Assembly: GCA_025618425.1 (NCBI GenBank)
Contig: CM046844.1
Span: forward strand, 12,677,080 to 12,741,079
Reading direction: 5' to 3'
Length of the DNA: 64,000 bases
Origin: Heliocidaris tuberculata
Lineage: Eukaryota; Echinodermata; Echinoidea; Camarodonta; Echinometridae
Shown: positions 1-10,929 of the stretch, one piece after another
Position numbering within the stretch: the stretch's first letter is position 1
How the letters are laid out: each line of letters begins with the position of its first letter
Notes under the pieces: generated by a model
What the model saw: only the letters and a program-made list of their open reading frames with translations
What the model was told of the DNA's origin: nothing
Databases searched by the model: none
Program-made: the position numbers and the translations under genes

Positions 1-1466
1 TCTGCAAACATTTAGACTAGTACAGCAAGCTCGACGTATGCTCTTTTAGTTGCCGACTTTAAGATATATTTCCTGGAAAAGACAAAATTTCATTGTCTCT
101 CTTTACCATGTAAATGCAATTCATCAGTTTTTGGCACCTTCTGATTCATTATTTTAATACTCAAATTTCTTTCTCTTGCCACTTGTCTAACAAATTTGAC
201 AAGTCTTACGATTTATACATTTCACCAATTCTGAAAGGGTTGCATTGTATTATTACCATTGTTAATTATTTATCTTCAGTCATTAATACTAACCCAAGGA
301 AACAAAATCACATTATTTTTGCCATGTCTGCAATGCCTTCTTTATTTTGACTACCAGCCTCATACCGTCTTCACGTTTACATTGCGATAGAACCCCAGGT
401 TTAGTCATAATTATGAAATCGGGGTTTGAAGTTTATAATGTGCTAGAGTAAAATAATCAAGAGCGTACGAAATAAGGTTTAAAAGCACTTGAAATAGTTT
501 GCCTAGATAGGAAATTATGTCTATGTTAAAGGACCGCTTTATCTTTTGTTTCAAATGATTCTTTTCTCAAATTACACATCTACTAGTATGCCCTTTACGC
601 TTACAAATTTTGCAGGGCTAGCACGCAGTCCTTAAAAACACATAAAGAGGCCCTTAATTTGTCTTTGAGCATTCACTCTTTTAGATTTTTTTTTCTGTTT
701 TATTCGGAAACTACTCGAAAGGTTCCATCTCTCGAAAAGCTGGCTATTTTTCATTCCTTATCTTGGGCCGATACATTTTTTTGTCACATAAATATTTGTG
801 TACTTGGATTTTTAATCGTTGGTACACCGTTATAATGTAATTCCATATTAGTTTGATGTCATTTATCATGATACTGTAATCCCAATATTTTCACTACTAA
901 TCTTCCAAAATATCGGCCGGGTTTCTTTCAAACTACAATTTTACCATGATTATTATTCATCTTAACCTATAGGACGTTTCATAGACCTTTGTACGTCTTC
1001 CTCACCAATGGGGAAAACTCTGCGTCTTACACAGTAAGTAACTGTATTTCCTCTGTCCAAAATTTGCTCTTTGGTCGTGGGTCGGAGGCCAATATCCTTT
1101 TGTCAGGTGGTATGGAGAGCATTGCATACATCAACTCTTCCACTATATCAAATGGAAGAAAGACGAATCTAAAAGAGGGAAATTTAATGTTTAAATGGTG
1201 ACTTCAGGAAACGACAGCTGGGTATCGACGCTGCAGTACACATGCGTGTAAATGAGTAGTGTACGGGAATAGTTAAATGAGTACAATGATTATACCAACC
1301 ATATCCTGAAATTTAGAGAGGGTAACTTTAAGTTCCTAGGCCAGCGGTTTTTAATCATTATACCTAGATCCATTTATTTCCTGCATATTGTCAATAATTA
1401 ACAACGAAGCTGTCTTCGTATCGTTATGTATACGAATCAAAATTATATTGTATCAGATAGATAGAT
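1..1466. other. Noncoding stretch, no gene seen
   Basis: AT-rich sequence with short chance reading frames only. A CA|GTAAGT donor-like site lies near 1031-1037, but the sequence before it shows no convincing coding pattern. Nothing else is recognised. Confidence 0.5.
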
Positions 1467-1545
1467 TTAACCCATTGACTACTGAATTTCTAATTCCCAT
1501 TGACTAAATACAGGGACCAGCCGGTTCCCGTAGGCAGTGGGTTAA
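1467..1545. mobile_element. Small TTAACCC/GGGTTAA palindromic element, copy 1
   Basis: A 79-bp unit begins TTAACCCATTGACTAC and ends GTAGGCAGTGGGTTAA, so its ends are imperfect inverted repeats. The core includes AATACAGGGACCAGCCGG. Related units lie at 27062-27142 and 48839-48926. Its size and inverted ends suggest a miniature nonautonomous DNA element; the family is not identified. Confidence 0.6.
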
Positions 1546-3929
1546 CAATTATCTAATTGTTAAATCGTCCTTTCTCGTTTCTTCATATAGTCTTCCTGCA
1601 AACATGCGACTGACGATATTCGATTCGTGAAGACAGTGATCACTATTCTTGTTACTTTGTCATGGAATTTTCTATAATTTCTGTTTTCATATTTCCCATA
1701 TGTAAATTGCTTGAATGGTTCTTTTCTCGTCTAAATCCTCTACTGATTACATATCATCACATTGTGGGAACCCAATTATGATTTTCATTGAGAGCGAGGA
1801 GGGGAAATATCTACATGATCGAGGGAAGGAATAATTGTTTATTTTCCTTTGATCCTTCACACTCAAAAGTTCAAATGAGGATCACTCCAAACAAAAAAGC
1901 TGGCTACCTTTGAAATGTGAAACATAAACACCCCTGGGAGCTATCTTTGTCTAGAGCTCGCAGTGTTTCATGAAATCTGTACAATAAGAATCCTTTCCTT
2001 AAATCTTATAAATGTTTTGATGAAAATGCGCTTATTCTTTTAACTCTCACGAAAAATTTGAACCGGGGGAAGAACGCAGACAAAGGGACCAGAATGTGCC
2101 TTTGACAATATGTCGCCTTCATATTTCAATATCTCTTTGTCTCATTTTTCAAAGCCTGTCTGCCTTTCTCTGTCTCTCCGCTCCCTCCCCTTTCTCCCAC
2201 GCTCTCATTTAACATGTTTACTTGTTGGACAAAAAGAAGCCATAAGATCTGAACTTCCAACATCCAGCAATCCTTGTGATTTATTATTTTCTTTCAATAA
2301 ATGAAAAGAAAAATCAATTTGTCAGAATTGTGTTTATGTAAACCAACCGTACTCCATGAGTTACAATCGTTTTTAGTTAGTTGAAACAACTTTTAGTTCC
2401 TCTCACACAATTCTGGGTGGAGAACACTCCTTTCGCTTTGTGATAAACCTGTATTCAAAGGAAAATGGTAAAGGAAAGGATTACTAAATTACATCTTTGC
2501 GTTTTTTCGACCAGCCAATTAAAAAGGACAACTTACGAAGTGTGCCCAAAGAACAAAAACTGCCGGAAAGATAGATGATGCCCTTATAGTACTCAGCTAT
2601 CATATATACATCGTTTAAAATTACATATGTATTCAATGAAAAATAAGGTTTGTTTTAATTATAAACAAACACCTGATCAACTTGAATTTGATATTTGATA
2701 TAAAGAGAACGAGATTGTATTTTTTTATTTATTTGCTTATGACTACTTCGAAATATCACAAAAGCAACAACAATAAAAAAAAAACAAGAAAAGTAGCTGA
2801 ACACTGCAAAACTCAATCATTCTATCATGATTTTGACCATGGCCTTGAATTACGTTAAGTTATGACGAACCATTACAAATCATTGGAAACATGTGGTATT
2901 ATTGATGGCCACGTATAAATTTTTATAATGTAAATTACAGGTAACCTTGATCTGTTGATGTTATCTTATTTACTGAACTATAAATCACACAATAATATTT
3001 GCAGGGTTGTATTTGCGGTCACTTTTATTTAGATAAGCGTATAGTAATTTATAATATTTATCCATTTTGTATTCTTTATTTTATACTGGAACTATTCTGA
3101 ATAGACGACAACAATGATAATTAATTTTTTTTAATAATTCTTCAGCATTGTCACATGTTAAAGAATTACATAAAAAATTATGATTTTTATAATGTATAGG
3201 TAATTCTTCAACATAATCACATGACCAATTTAACATCTTTTAGAAACCAAAAATGAAGAATATAATTTCAAAATTAAAAAATATAAACTTCCGTCTTCTT
3301 TTTAAAAATCATTTTGATGACTACTTTATGGATTTCAAATGAATTCTATCCGATCACGACATTCTCATCATCAAAGACGACATCACCATCTCTCCAGCAA
3401 GACTTTTAGCGAATGTCGTGTGCGTTGTGCATTGGTTTTTTGCCGTTTGTCGTGTAGCATGTCGTGGTGTCGCGTCGTTTGTCGTGTTTGGTGTGAATCC
3501 CCCATTAAGATGTTCTTAGTTTCCGACTATTAGAATCTCAGCTATTGGGAAATATATTGTCACTCCTCACCAATTCAGCTCAGAACAAGTACTGCATCAG
3601 GAACATGAATTTCGAATATAAATGCGAACTCATAGCAATTTTTATAATGCGCAGATCCAATCCCAAGGCTAACATGGCTAATCCTAATGATGGCTATTTT
3701 ACCATGAAGACGAAAAGACGTCGAAAACCTTTATTTTGCCACTGAATCAAAAAAGGAGAATATCAGTGATGTTTCATCTGTCGTAGCTTTACATAAACTG
3801 AAAATAGAAACCACTTGAGTAACCATGAAAACTTTTTGCAAATGACGTGAAAATTGAGACAAGTTGCGTATTTACTCTCTATATTTGTAAATTCTACCTG
3901 TACCATTAAATAGCAATAATAATTCCTAC
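1546..3929. other. Noncoding AT-rich stretch
   Basis: No gene is seen. Two short direct repeats with core TAATTCTTCA..TCACATG lie about 66 bp apart near 3134 and 3201. If the exon at 3930-4030 is real, part of this stretch would be its first intron. Confidence 0.45.
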
Positions 3930-4030
3930 CTTGTTGAATCTGTTTCTCTACGGTCTCCGTCTTGCCTGTAATTAGGAGGACCAGCACTTTCCTCCTCAAA
4001 AGCATTATTCTCCACTCCTCCAGTTGCCAT
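3930..4030 (-). CDS. Candidate first coding exon, unknown protein
   Basis: Read on the minus strand, an ATG with A at -3 and G at +4 (atcATGG) opens a 101-nt frame of 33 codons plus two bases. It starts MATGGVENNAFEEESAGPP and continues acidic and polar (NYRQDGDRRETDST). It stops exactly at AG|GTAGGA, a good 5' splice site. The segment is richer in G and C and looks more coding than its AT-rich surroundings. A short acidic cytoplasmic N-terminus of this kind is common in membrane transporters, but that is only an impression. The next exon should lie at lower coordinates or outside the window; I could not find it. No gene name can be given, and a chance frame remains possible. Confidence 0.42.
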
Positions 4031-5620
4031 GATGATAATTACAATGTCTGTTCCGAGTTCAGTTCTTTGAAAAATAAATGCTAACAATAGTCCTAGTACC
4101 CTCAGTGTAAAAACAGTTAAAGTACAGGCATCAAAGTTGATGATTATTGACGTAGTGATAGCACCTTCAACCTTCTAACTGTCTAACGGGCCAACGCTTG
4201 GAGATGTTCGATGTTGCCACCTACCCGAACAAATACATTCCCCAACTCTTAGCGTGTAATTAGAGGTCTTGATATCTAAAGTTGATATTCATTTCAGGGA
4301 AGAATGCGACGGTAACATAAAGTAATGCAACAAGTGTGTAGCTTAAGTTCTGCTTGAAAAGTAGAAAAAGGCATTCTGAATAAGCTTGCTTCAAACATAA
4401 AGCCCTCATGAAACAATAACGTTAGCAGTAAAAAAAACAAAACAAACAAAGAAACAAAACAAAACAACAACAACAACAAACAAGTTTGTCATAGAATTGT
4501 TCAGTCGGGTTGAAAAGTCCTTTGGTGTCAACTACGTGTAGCTGATGGTAAAGACAAACCAGAGAGAACATGCCTGTCTCCGAAAACTTAGACCTTGCTA
4601 AGCCACACTCACCGGGTCACGAATCACCCGAAATTCGCTCTGTTTATGAATTCGCGATACCGACAATTATGGAGTTAACGGCCTTGTAAAAGGAATGAAA
4701 GAAAACTCCTTTCCTCAGCGGAATTTTAAAAAGTGTAAATCATAAAACACATGCTTTGCTTCGCAGTGGATATGTCATTCACATGAAAAGGGAACGAATA
4801 CTAACGAATTCCTTCGTATACCAATACCGTACACGTTTTAGAAAAGGATACTGCTTCCCTCCAACTAACTATTCAACCGTAACTTTTCCCCAGGTGAGCC
4901 ACGTAGTGGCTTTTCCAACGCATACTATACTGCATAAGCTGGAGAACTTTCGGGACAAAGTCTTTTATTCACTTGCCTTATTATATTTTCTATGATATCA
5001 TATGTCAAGTTTACGGAAGGTTGAATATTCGATTCATAAGCAAGATTGTTATTGTCGTGCAGCGTCAAGTCGGATCGTGACTAGTCTCATTTCGAACTCC
5101 GTGGAATTCCTTCTAAATTCTTTTTATTTTTTTAAAATTTTTATTTTGATCTGCATCCGCAGCGGTTCTGATATCTAACAGGATGAAAAGGCCCAATGTC
5201 ATTAAGACACCCAAATATTCTAGGATAGATTTAGAAATATAGTACAACAAACCTGCATGTGCACACGCTTTCCTTCCGACTCTTTTCCTTTCTCTGAATT
5301 ATTTGTTTTAGTCGATTTGACACTCCGATACAACCAACATCGAACCTAAAAAAGTTCTCTCAGTTGAAGTTTTTTTGTGTGTTTGTTGTTGATTTATATT
5401 CGTAAGTGGTAAAAAAAATAATTAAAAATTCAGCTTTGCTACCCAAGGTGAACCTTAAGCAATTCGCATAATTTGCATTGTTAAAATCAAATGTGCTGTT
5501 CATCTTGTGCAACGCAACATGTGATACAACTATTGTTGGGTACAGCGTGCACGTTGTGCGTATTAGTTGTCTTGCGTTGTATCGTACGCCTACACATGTA
5601 GTCATTTGGATTTATGCAAA
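4031..5620. other. Noncoding stretch
   Basis: No supported gene. A GTGAGT donor-like site on the minus strand near 4610-4615 follows an open stretch of only about 18 codons and is not convincing. An A/C-rich low-complexity run lies at 4429-4480. Confidence 0.45.
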
Positions 5621-5623
5621 TTA

Positions 5624-6028
5624 AGGCCACGGCACACCTTACGATCAGTCTGCGATCCGATTTGTGAAATAAATCGCTATGGCATTAAATAATTGGCATT
5701 TTAACTAATGAAATCTACCTTATTCAGGTTCTGAAAAGTAATATGAATACTAAACATAGGGTTTTGGTGAGCTGTCAGCTTTCTACAGGGAATAAGGGCA
5801 AAATTAGTTTCAAATCGTAGGCAGTCGTACGATTTGTTGACGTCTCTACGATTTGGCCATTCCACCGACTAGAAAACTCGGCAAAGGCCGTATTATCGCT
5901 TTTACTATCTGTATGACTATTCTGACCCTTAATCAAAAATATTTTTCGTTTTTAAATGATTTGTCAAATGATATTGCATTTTCTTCTGAAATCGGATCGC
6001 AGACCGATCGTAAGGTATGCGGTGGCCT
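5624..6028. mobile_element. Harbinger-like MITE, copy 1
   Basis: A 405-bp element with about 41-bp terminal inverted repeats. The left end reads AGGCCACGGCACACCTTACG and the right end is its near reverse complement, ending GCGGTGGCCT. It is flanked by the 3-bp direct repeat TTA (5621-5623 and 6029-6031). A TTA target duplication fits the PIF/Harbinger superfamily. No transposase is encoded. A nearly identical copy lies at 9724-10132 in the same orientation. Confidence 0.75.
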
Positions 6029-6103
6029 TTAGGCAGAATGCTCAAAGCTCAGTGCTCTTCGGCAACAAAACTTAAATTGTTCGGACACAAAATGGGATCA
6101 CAA

Positions 6104-6105
<2 letters not shown>

Positions 6106-6152
<47 letters not shown>

Positions 6153-6170
6153 AAACAAAACAAAACAAAC
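6106..6170. repeat. (CA)n then (CAAAA)n microsatellite
   Basis: About 21 CA dinucleotides (6106-6148) run directly into CAAAA-type pentamers. Frames through it on both strands are artefacts. Confidence 0.95.
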
Positions 6171-6672
6171 TTCAGCGGAATTATTTTTTCGAGGTTCACT
6201 AAATGTCAAGTAAAAGGTCAAGCTGCAGGGCATGGTGGTGGCAGCAGACATGGCTATATCGAGAACCGAAGGACGGTTAAACAAAAGAGGACAGCATATC
6301 GATGTCAGGCGAATTCACGATAAGCAACCTGTTAGATGTGCAATAATACAAAATAATATAAAATAATAAAGATATTTAATGATAATAACAATGGTACCAA
6401 CAACAACATAAACAATGCAGGGTAACAATGACTATGATAATAAGCCTTATAATTTTCAATCTTTTTAATTTTCAATTTTTCAATATCACTCCCAAACGTC
6501 TTTTAGACTTAATATTATCATTGACGACTTGGCTCTTTATTAGACAGGTGAGAAGCTTTTACTTGCACACAATATATGACATAACTGTAAAGAATGACAA
6601 TTGTACAATTACACATTTTAACTCCAGGTACTTGTGGGAAATGGACTGAAATATTAACACCCCTTGTTTTCC

Positions 6673-7222
6673 AGCATGGCTTGTCAAGCAAAGGAGCTGG
6701 AAGCACGCACGACATATTTTTGACAAGAAATAAAAAAAAGGGTGCAGTACCGACATAATAAAAAGAAATATGTTGTCTAGGGTATTATTCTTTTCAAAAT
6801 TACTTTTGCAAGTTCATTAACAATGCTACACTCCTTTTAGATATATTGCTGATACGGCGGATGAATTTGCTTTTGAATTAGGACAAAAATGTAAGAAAAG
6901 CCTGTATAGCGGCTGTGTGGAAACTATATTTCAACCCTAGCTACCTTATGGGAAGTGTATGAAAACTCTATTTAATCTGTTTTTTGCAGGTTGGCTTGTC
7001 TTGGATGAAATCTAAATTCACGCACGACATCGTCCGTTATATGACAAGAAATTAAAAAGGTGCAGTCCCGACATAATGTAAAGAAATATGTCTAGGTTAT
7101 CATTCTTATCAATTGCTTGCAAGTTCAATAATACTGCCTTACTCATTTTCATTAATGTGTTGTAGGCTGATGACATTGCTTTTGAAAACTTTTTAAAAAT
7201 GTAAGAAGTGTTACAGCCTGTA
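6673..7222. repeat. Diverged direct duplication, period about 318 bp
   Basis: Two head-to-tail copies share, in order, CACGCACGACAT, TGACAAGAAAT, GTGCAGT.CCGACATAAT, AAAGAAATATGT, CTTGCAAGTTCA and AGCCTGTA. The first copy runs about 6673-6910 and the second about 6992-7222. They have diverged by many small indels, so the duplication is old. No coding content is seen. Confidence 0.65.
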
Positions 7223-7295
7223 CAGGGATTAATGCTGGGAAAGTTTTTTTTCCCTGTGTATCAGTTAAAACTGAAAACAAACAAATAAACAAGCA

Positions 7296-8582
7296 AATAT
7301 TTCCGTCGGGATGGGATGTCAGACGGCCCCTAAAAAGTGGGGTAAATTTTGCCCGTTGAAGCCCGAGGACCAGATTTTGTCGGAAGGAAAATCTGTGGAT
7401 GTACATTCCAAAAATTAAAAAAACCCTGACAAAATTGTTCATCGGGAAGGGGGTGTCAGACCCCCTGAAACAAAAACACCAAGGTGCCCTTTGACCGTGA
7501 TAACTCCTTGCTTTGACAACACTTTGCCCCCCCCCCCCACAATGCTCTATATGTAAAGAAACCCCCCCCCCCCCAACATTTTCTTACCTTCTGACTACGA
7601 TAACTCAAAAGTTTTTTTAATCAATTCAATTCACATTTTCATAACGTAATTTAGAGTATAATAATCCGCTTGAAGTGCACTTTGGTGTTAATTGTTTTTT
7701 TTTATTAATAAGTTATTAGATTGTGAAAAATGTATTGCTTTCTCAAAAGTAGCAGTAGCAAAATAATATTGTCAGGATTATGTAAACACACCATTGCCCA
7801 TCTGACAAGGCATAATAGAGAAGCTTGCTTGGTATCTGTGTAATTAACATAATTATGAATAGTACATTTTAGCCTGGCAGTCACATACCATAGATACATG
7901 ACAAGCTCCTCTATTATGTCTTGTCAAACAGGTGCAAATTTTTTACTGGGGGAGGGGGGGGGGGCATGGCATTGTCAAAGGGCACTTTAATTGGTGTTTT
8001 TTATTTCAGGGGGTCTGACACCCCTTCCCGATGGACAATTTTGTCAGTTTTTATATATTTGGAATGTACATCCATAGCAGTGGAGGATCTACATAGGGGA
8101 AAAACCGGCCCATGCCCCCTCTTTTGAAACCCAACTGGCATACCTTAAGTACACAATGAAAAAAAAAATTGCCCCTTAATTGTGTACTTTTCCGGCTCTG
8201 TACCCACTATTTTTCAAAGTCCTGGATCCGCCCCTGATCCATAGCTCTTCCTTCTGACAAATTTTGGTCCCCAGGCTTTGAGGGGAAAAATTTACCCCAA
8301 TCTTTAGGAGCCGTCTGACATCCCATCCCTACGTAAACATTTGTCAGCTTTTGTGTTTTGTAATTTCCAATCATACTTCTTCCTACTGACAAACTTTGGT
8401 GCATGGGGGAGATGGGGTAAAATAGACCCGACTTTGGGGTCTCTTTTGGGGGCTCTGGGGGCTAAATCCAACGACTACGGTCAGGCTGACAACCTTTTTG
8501 CCAATGACTTATTATTGGTCTAAGTAACTTTAAGGGGTCAGATCTTGGGGGTAAAATGGGGTGACTATTTCGGGACAGGCTC
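7296..8582. mobile_element. Fold-back (long inverted repeat) element, copy 1
   Basis: The left arm (about 7296-7640) reappears inverted in the right arm (about 7950-8340). Shared landmarks are GGGATGTCAGACGG, TTTTGTCGGAAGG, TGTACATTCC and GGGGGTGTCAGACCCCCTGA. The right flank continues to a terminal segment ending CTATTTCGGGACAGGCTC, which matches the end of the copy at 55062-56103. The outermost left terminal repeat is missing here, so this copy is truncated. No protein is encoded. A hAT-like element sits inside the right arm at 8078-8236. The superfamily is unknown. Confidence 0.75.
8078..8236. mobile_element. hAT-like miniature element with 8-bp target duplication
   Basis: A 159-bp insertion begins CAGTGGAGGATCTA and ends CTGGATCCGCCCCTG. 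It is flanked by perfect copies of ATCCATAG (8070-8077 and 8237-8244). An 8-bp duplication with CAGNGG-type ends is the hAT signature. The paralogous fold-back copy near 55758-55775 carries the uninterrupted site (ACATCCAAATCTCTTCC), which confirms the insertion boundaries. Confidence 0.9.
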
Positions 8583-9720
8583 ACAGACTATTCCCTTTCC
8601 ACCAAGTCTATTATACCCAAAAGCACAACAGTCAACTGTTCTTGAGTTGGCAACTAAATCCTTCCCTAGTGTGATACTAACGGGCAAGATTTTTATTAAG
8701 GTTTTTTTTATGGATATTAATTTAGTTGGCAACTTAGTAGGTGGAAACTAGACATAAAGGACTGTCAGTGCTGCACAAAAATTATGTATAAAGTAACTTT
8801 TCAAACCCATGTATTCTCTATTCATTTATCCACCCACGCTGACCTCACCAGAAAGCAAACAGTGGCTAGTTCCCAACCAGCTGAGCTAGGTTATTACTAC
8901 ATATTTGGCAACTAGGGTTTTTAATTGCCTACTAGGGGATTTAGTTGCCTACTAAAGGCCTAAATTGGCAACTAGCTTGAAGTAGGGTTTTATTAATATC
9001 GGCCCAGACCGTTAGCAAGCAAGCTTACATATTGTATCGTGATGTTACAAAGGTAGGGTCGTCATGTGGACGGCAGGTTTGATGAGGTTTGAATCATATA
9101 TTATGTGCAGTGAAAAAAACAGTGATTTATCTCTCTCGTGTGAAGCATTAAAACAAAAACAAAAACAAAACATTAGGGTTTGAGAATGCAAATTAGAAAG
9201 GTGTGTTAAGTTATTTAAAAATTGCAAGGCCACTCTGCAAACAAAGGAGCATATATTTTATAGATTAAAGCTGTATTAGTATAACGGCAGCATCACTAAA
9301 TAATAATCCAAGATGTAATTAAAATATTCTACGAGCAATTAACGATGAAATACTATAAATCACCAAATGTCATAGATGTGCAAATGTTAAATAATTGTTC
9401 TTTAAAAACAAACAAACTTTGAAATGACCTCACTGACCGGTCTTGTACTTTCACGTATGAAGTAACCATTCGAAATGTCAATTTAATCCTATATTTACTT
9501 CTTTTAAGTTGACGGATATGTGGGTATTAAAGGGTCCCAGTTTGTAACATTCTTGGTGTCAAGCTTAATAAGGAACACACTGGTTTTTTGTCGCTCTGGG
9601 TAGAGACAAATAGTGGAGTATTAAAGATTGAGTACTATTCTATTGAGTACTATTCTAACAGTGAAGATGCAATATGTTATGTTCAGAATCACTTTGCAGT
9701 TTTACTCCACGATTGGCATC
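8583..9720. other. Noncoding stretch with TTGGCAACTA motif cluster
   Basis: No gene seen. The motif TTGGCAACTA or its variants recurs at least five times between about 8645 and 8990 in both orientations, perhaps a degraded repeat. A (CAAAAA)-like run lies near 9150-9170. Confidence 0.4.
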
Positions 9721-9723
9721 TTA

Positions 9724-10132
9724 AGGCCACCGCACACCTTACGATCGGCCTGCATTCCGATTTGTGAAATAAATCGCTATGGCATTAAATATTGGCATTT
9801 TAACAAATGAAATCTACCCTATTCAGGTTCTGAAAAGTAATATGAATACTAAACATAGGGTTTTGGTGAGCTGTCAGCTTTCTACAGGGAATAAGGGCAA
9901 AATTAGTTTCAAATCGTAGGCACTCGTACGATTTTTGTGACGTCACTACGACTGAGAGCCGATTTGGCCATTCCACCGACTAGAAAACTCGGCAAAGGCC
10001 GTATTATCGATTATACTATCTGTATGACTATTCAGACCCTAAATCAAAAATATTTTTCGTTTTTTAAATGATTTGCCAAATGATATAACATTTTCTTCTG
10101 AAATCGGATCGCAGGCCGATCGTAAGGTGCCT
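9724..10132. mobile_element. Harbinger-like MITE, copy 2
   Basis: Nearly the same sequence as the element at 5624-6028, in the same orientation, including the interior from AAATAAATCGCTATGGC to CATAGGGTTTTGGTGAGC. The left end is preceded by TTA (9721-9723). The right terminus has lost a few bases (GTAAGGTGCCTTA instead of GTAAGGTATGCGGTGGCCTTTA). The high similarity of the two copies implies fairly recent activity or local duplication. Confidence 0.72.
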
Positions 10133-10809
10133 TACACTCACAGCCACAAAACCTGTGTGTTCCTTATGTAAGCTGGACACCAATAATGTCATAAATTTCG
10201 ACCCTTATTTATGGAAATACCCATGTACATGACGGTAATTTATATAGAAATATAAATAGAGAAATAGAACAACAAAAAGCTCCTGGACGAAAGACCCCGA
10301 TACCATAATAAGTAAACAAGAAAACGAATCGATTTTCAACCTTGACACAGTAAGCCATAACATGAAGGTTAACACTTTGACATCGTTTATTGAAGAGTGG
10401 CTGTAAACATTGGTTCTTCAAAAAGGAACTGGTTCGCAGTCAGGGGTGGTCCCAGGGTAGGCTGCAGCCCTGTCCACACAGAGCATTTCTTTAAATGTCT
10501 GACTAGATCTTTCCTTCTTCAAGACATGACGAATTTATAGAATAATGTTTAGCAGCCGAGATACTACTTTGAAGACTTTGGTTTCAAAACATACTACATC
10601 CTCAAAAAAAAAAAAAAAAAAAAAAAAAAAGATCTGAGAAAAACTTCGAATGTCCCCCCCCCCCCATTTTTTTTTGCATTATCGATTTGTAATGAAAGTT
10701 GGTACTTGTGTATTACTGTGCAAAAGAATAATGAAATCACTCTAAGAAAGACGTGGACATGATAAACAATTTACATTTAGCCAAATTGGGACCTATATAC
10801 ATGCATATC
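10133..10809. other. Noncoding stretch with poly(A) and poly(C)
   Basis: No gene. An adenine run lies at about 10603-10630 and a cytosine run near 10655. A solitary CAGGGGTGGTCCCAGGG at about 10440 resembles a hAT terminus, but no partner end was found. Confidence 0.45.
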
Positions 10810-10929
10810 CATTCAGCCAAGGACGTAATAAAAGATTGGAACAAATTATCCCTATTAAACCTCTATCAAACATCTATAAATACCTTTAAAGCGTCCTTCA
10901 AAGAGAGTAATCCAGAAGCCATATTCTAA
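10810..10929 (+). pseudogene. LINE ORF2 C-terminal remnant
   Basis: A 39-codon frame ending in TAA reads HSAKDVIKDWNKLS, then LLNLYQTSINTFKASFKES. The pattern of W-N-x-L followed about 15 residues later by S-x-N-T-F-K is the usual C-terminus of CR1/Jockey-type LINE proteins; compare the WNQL..SVNM..LNSFKHNL end of the LINE at 15280-17952. Nothing of the RT domain is seen upstream, so this is a 5'-truncated fragment. Confidence 0.55.

Noticed and set aside
4611..4670. GTGAGT donor-like site on the minus strand
   Set aside because: The open frame before it covers only about 18 codons with no acceptor; expected by chance.
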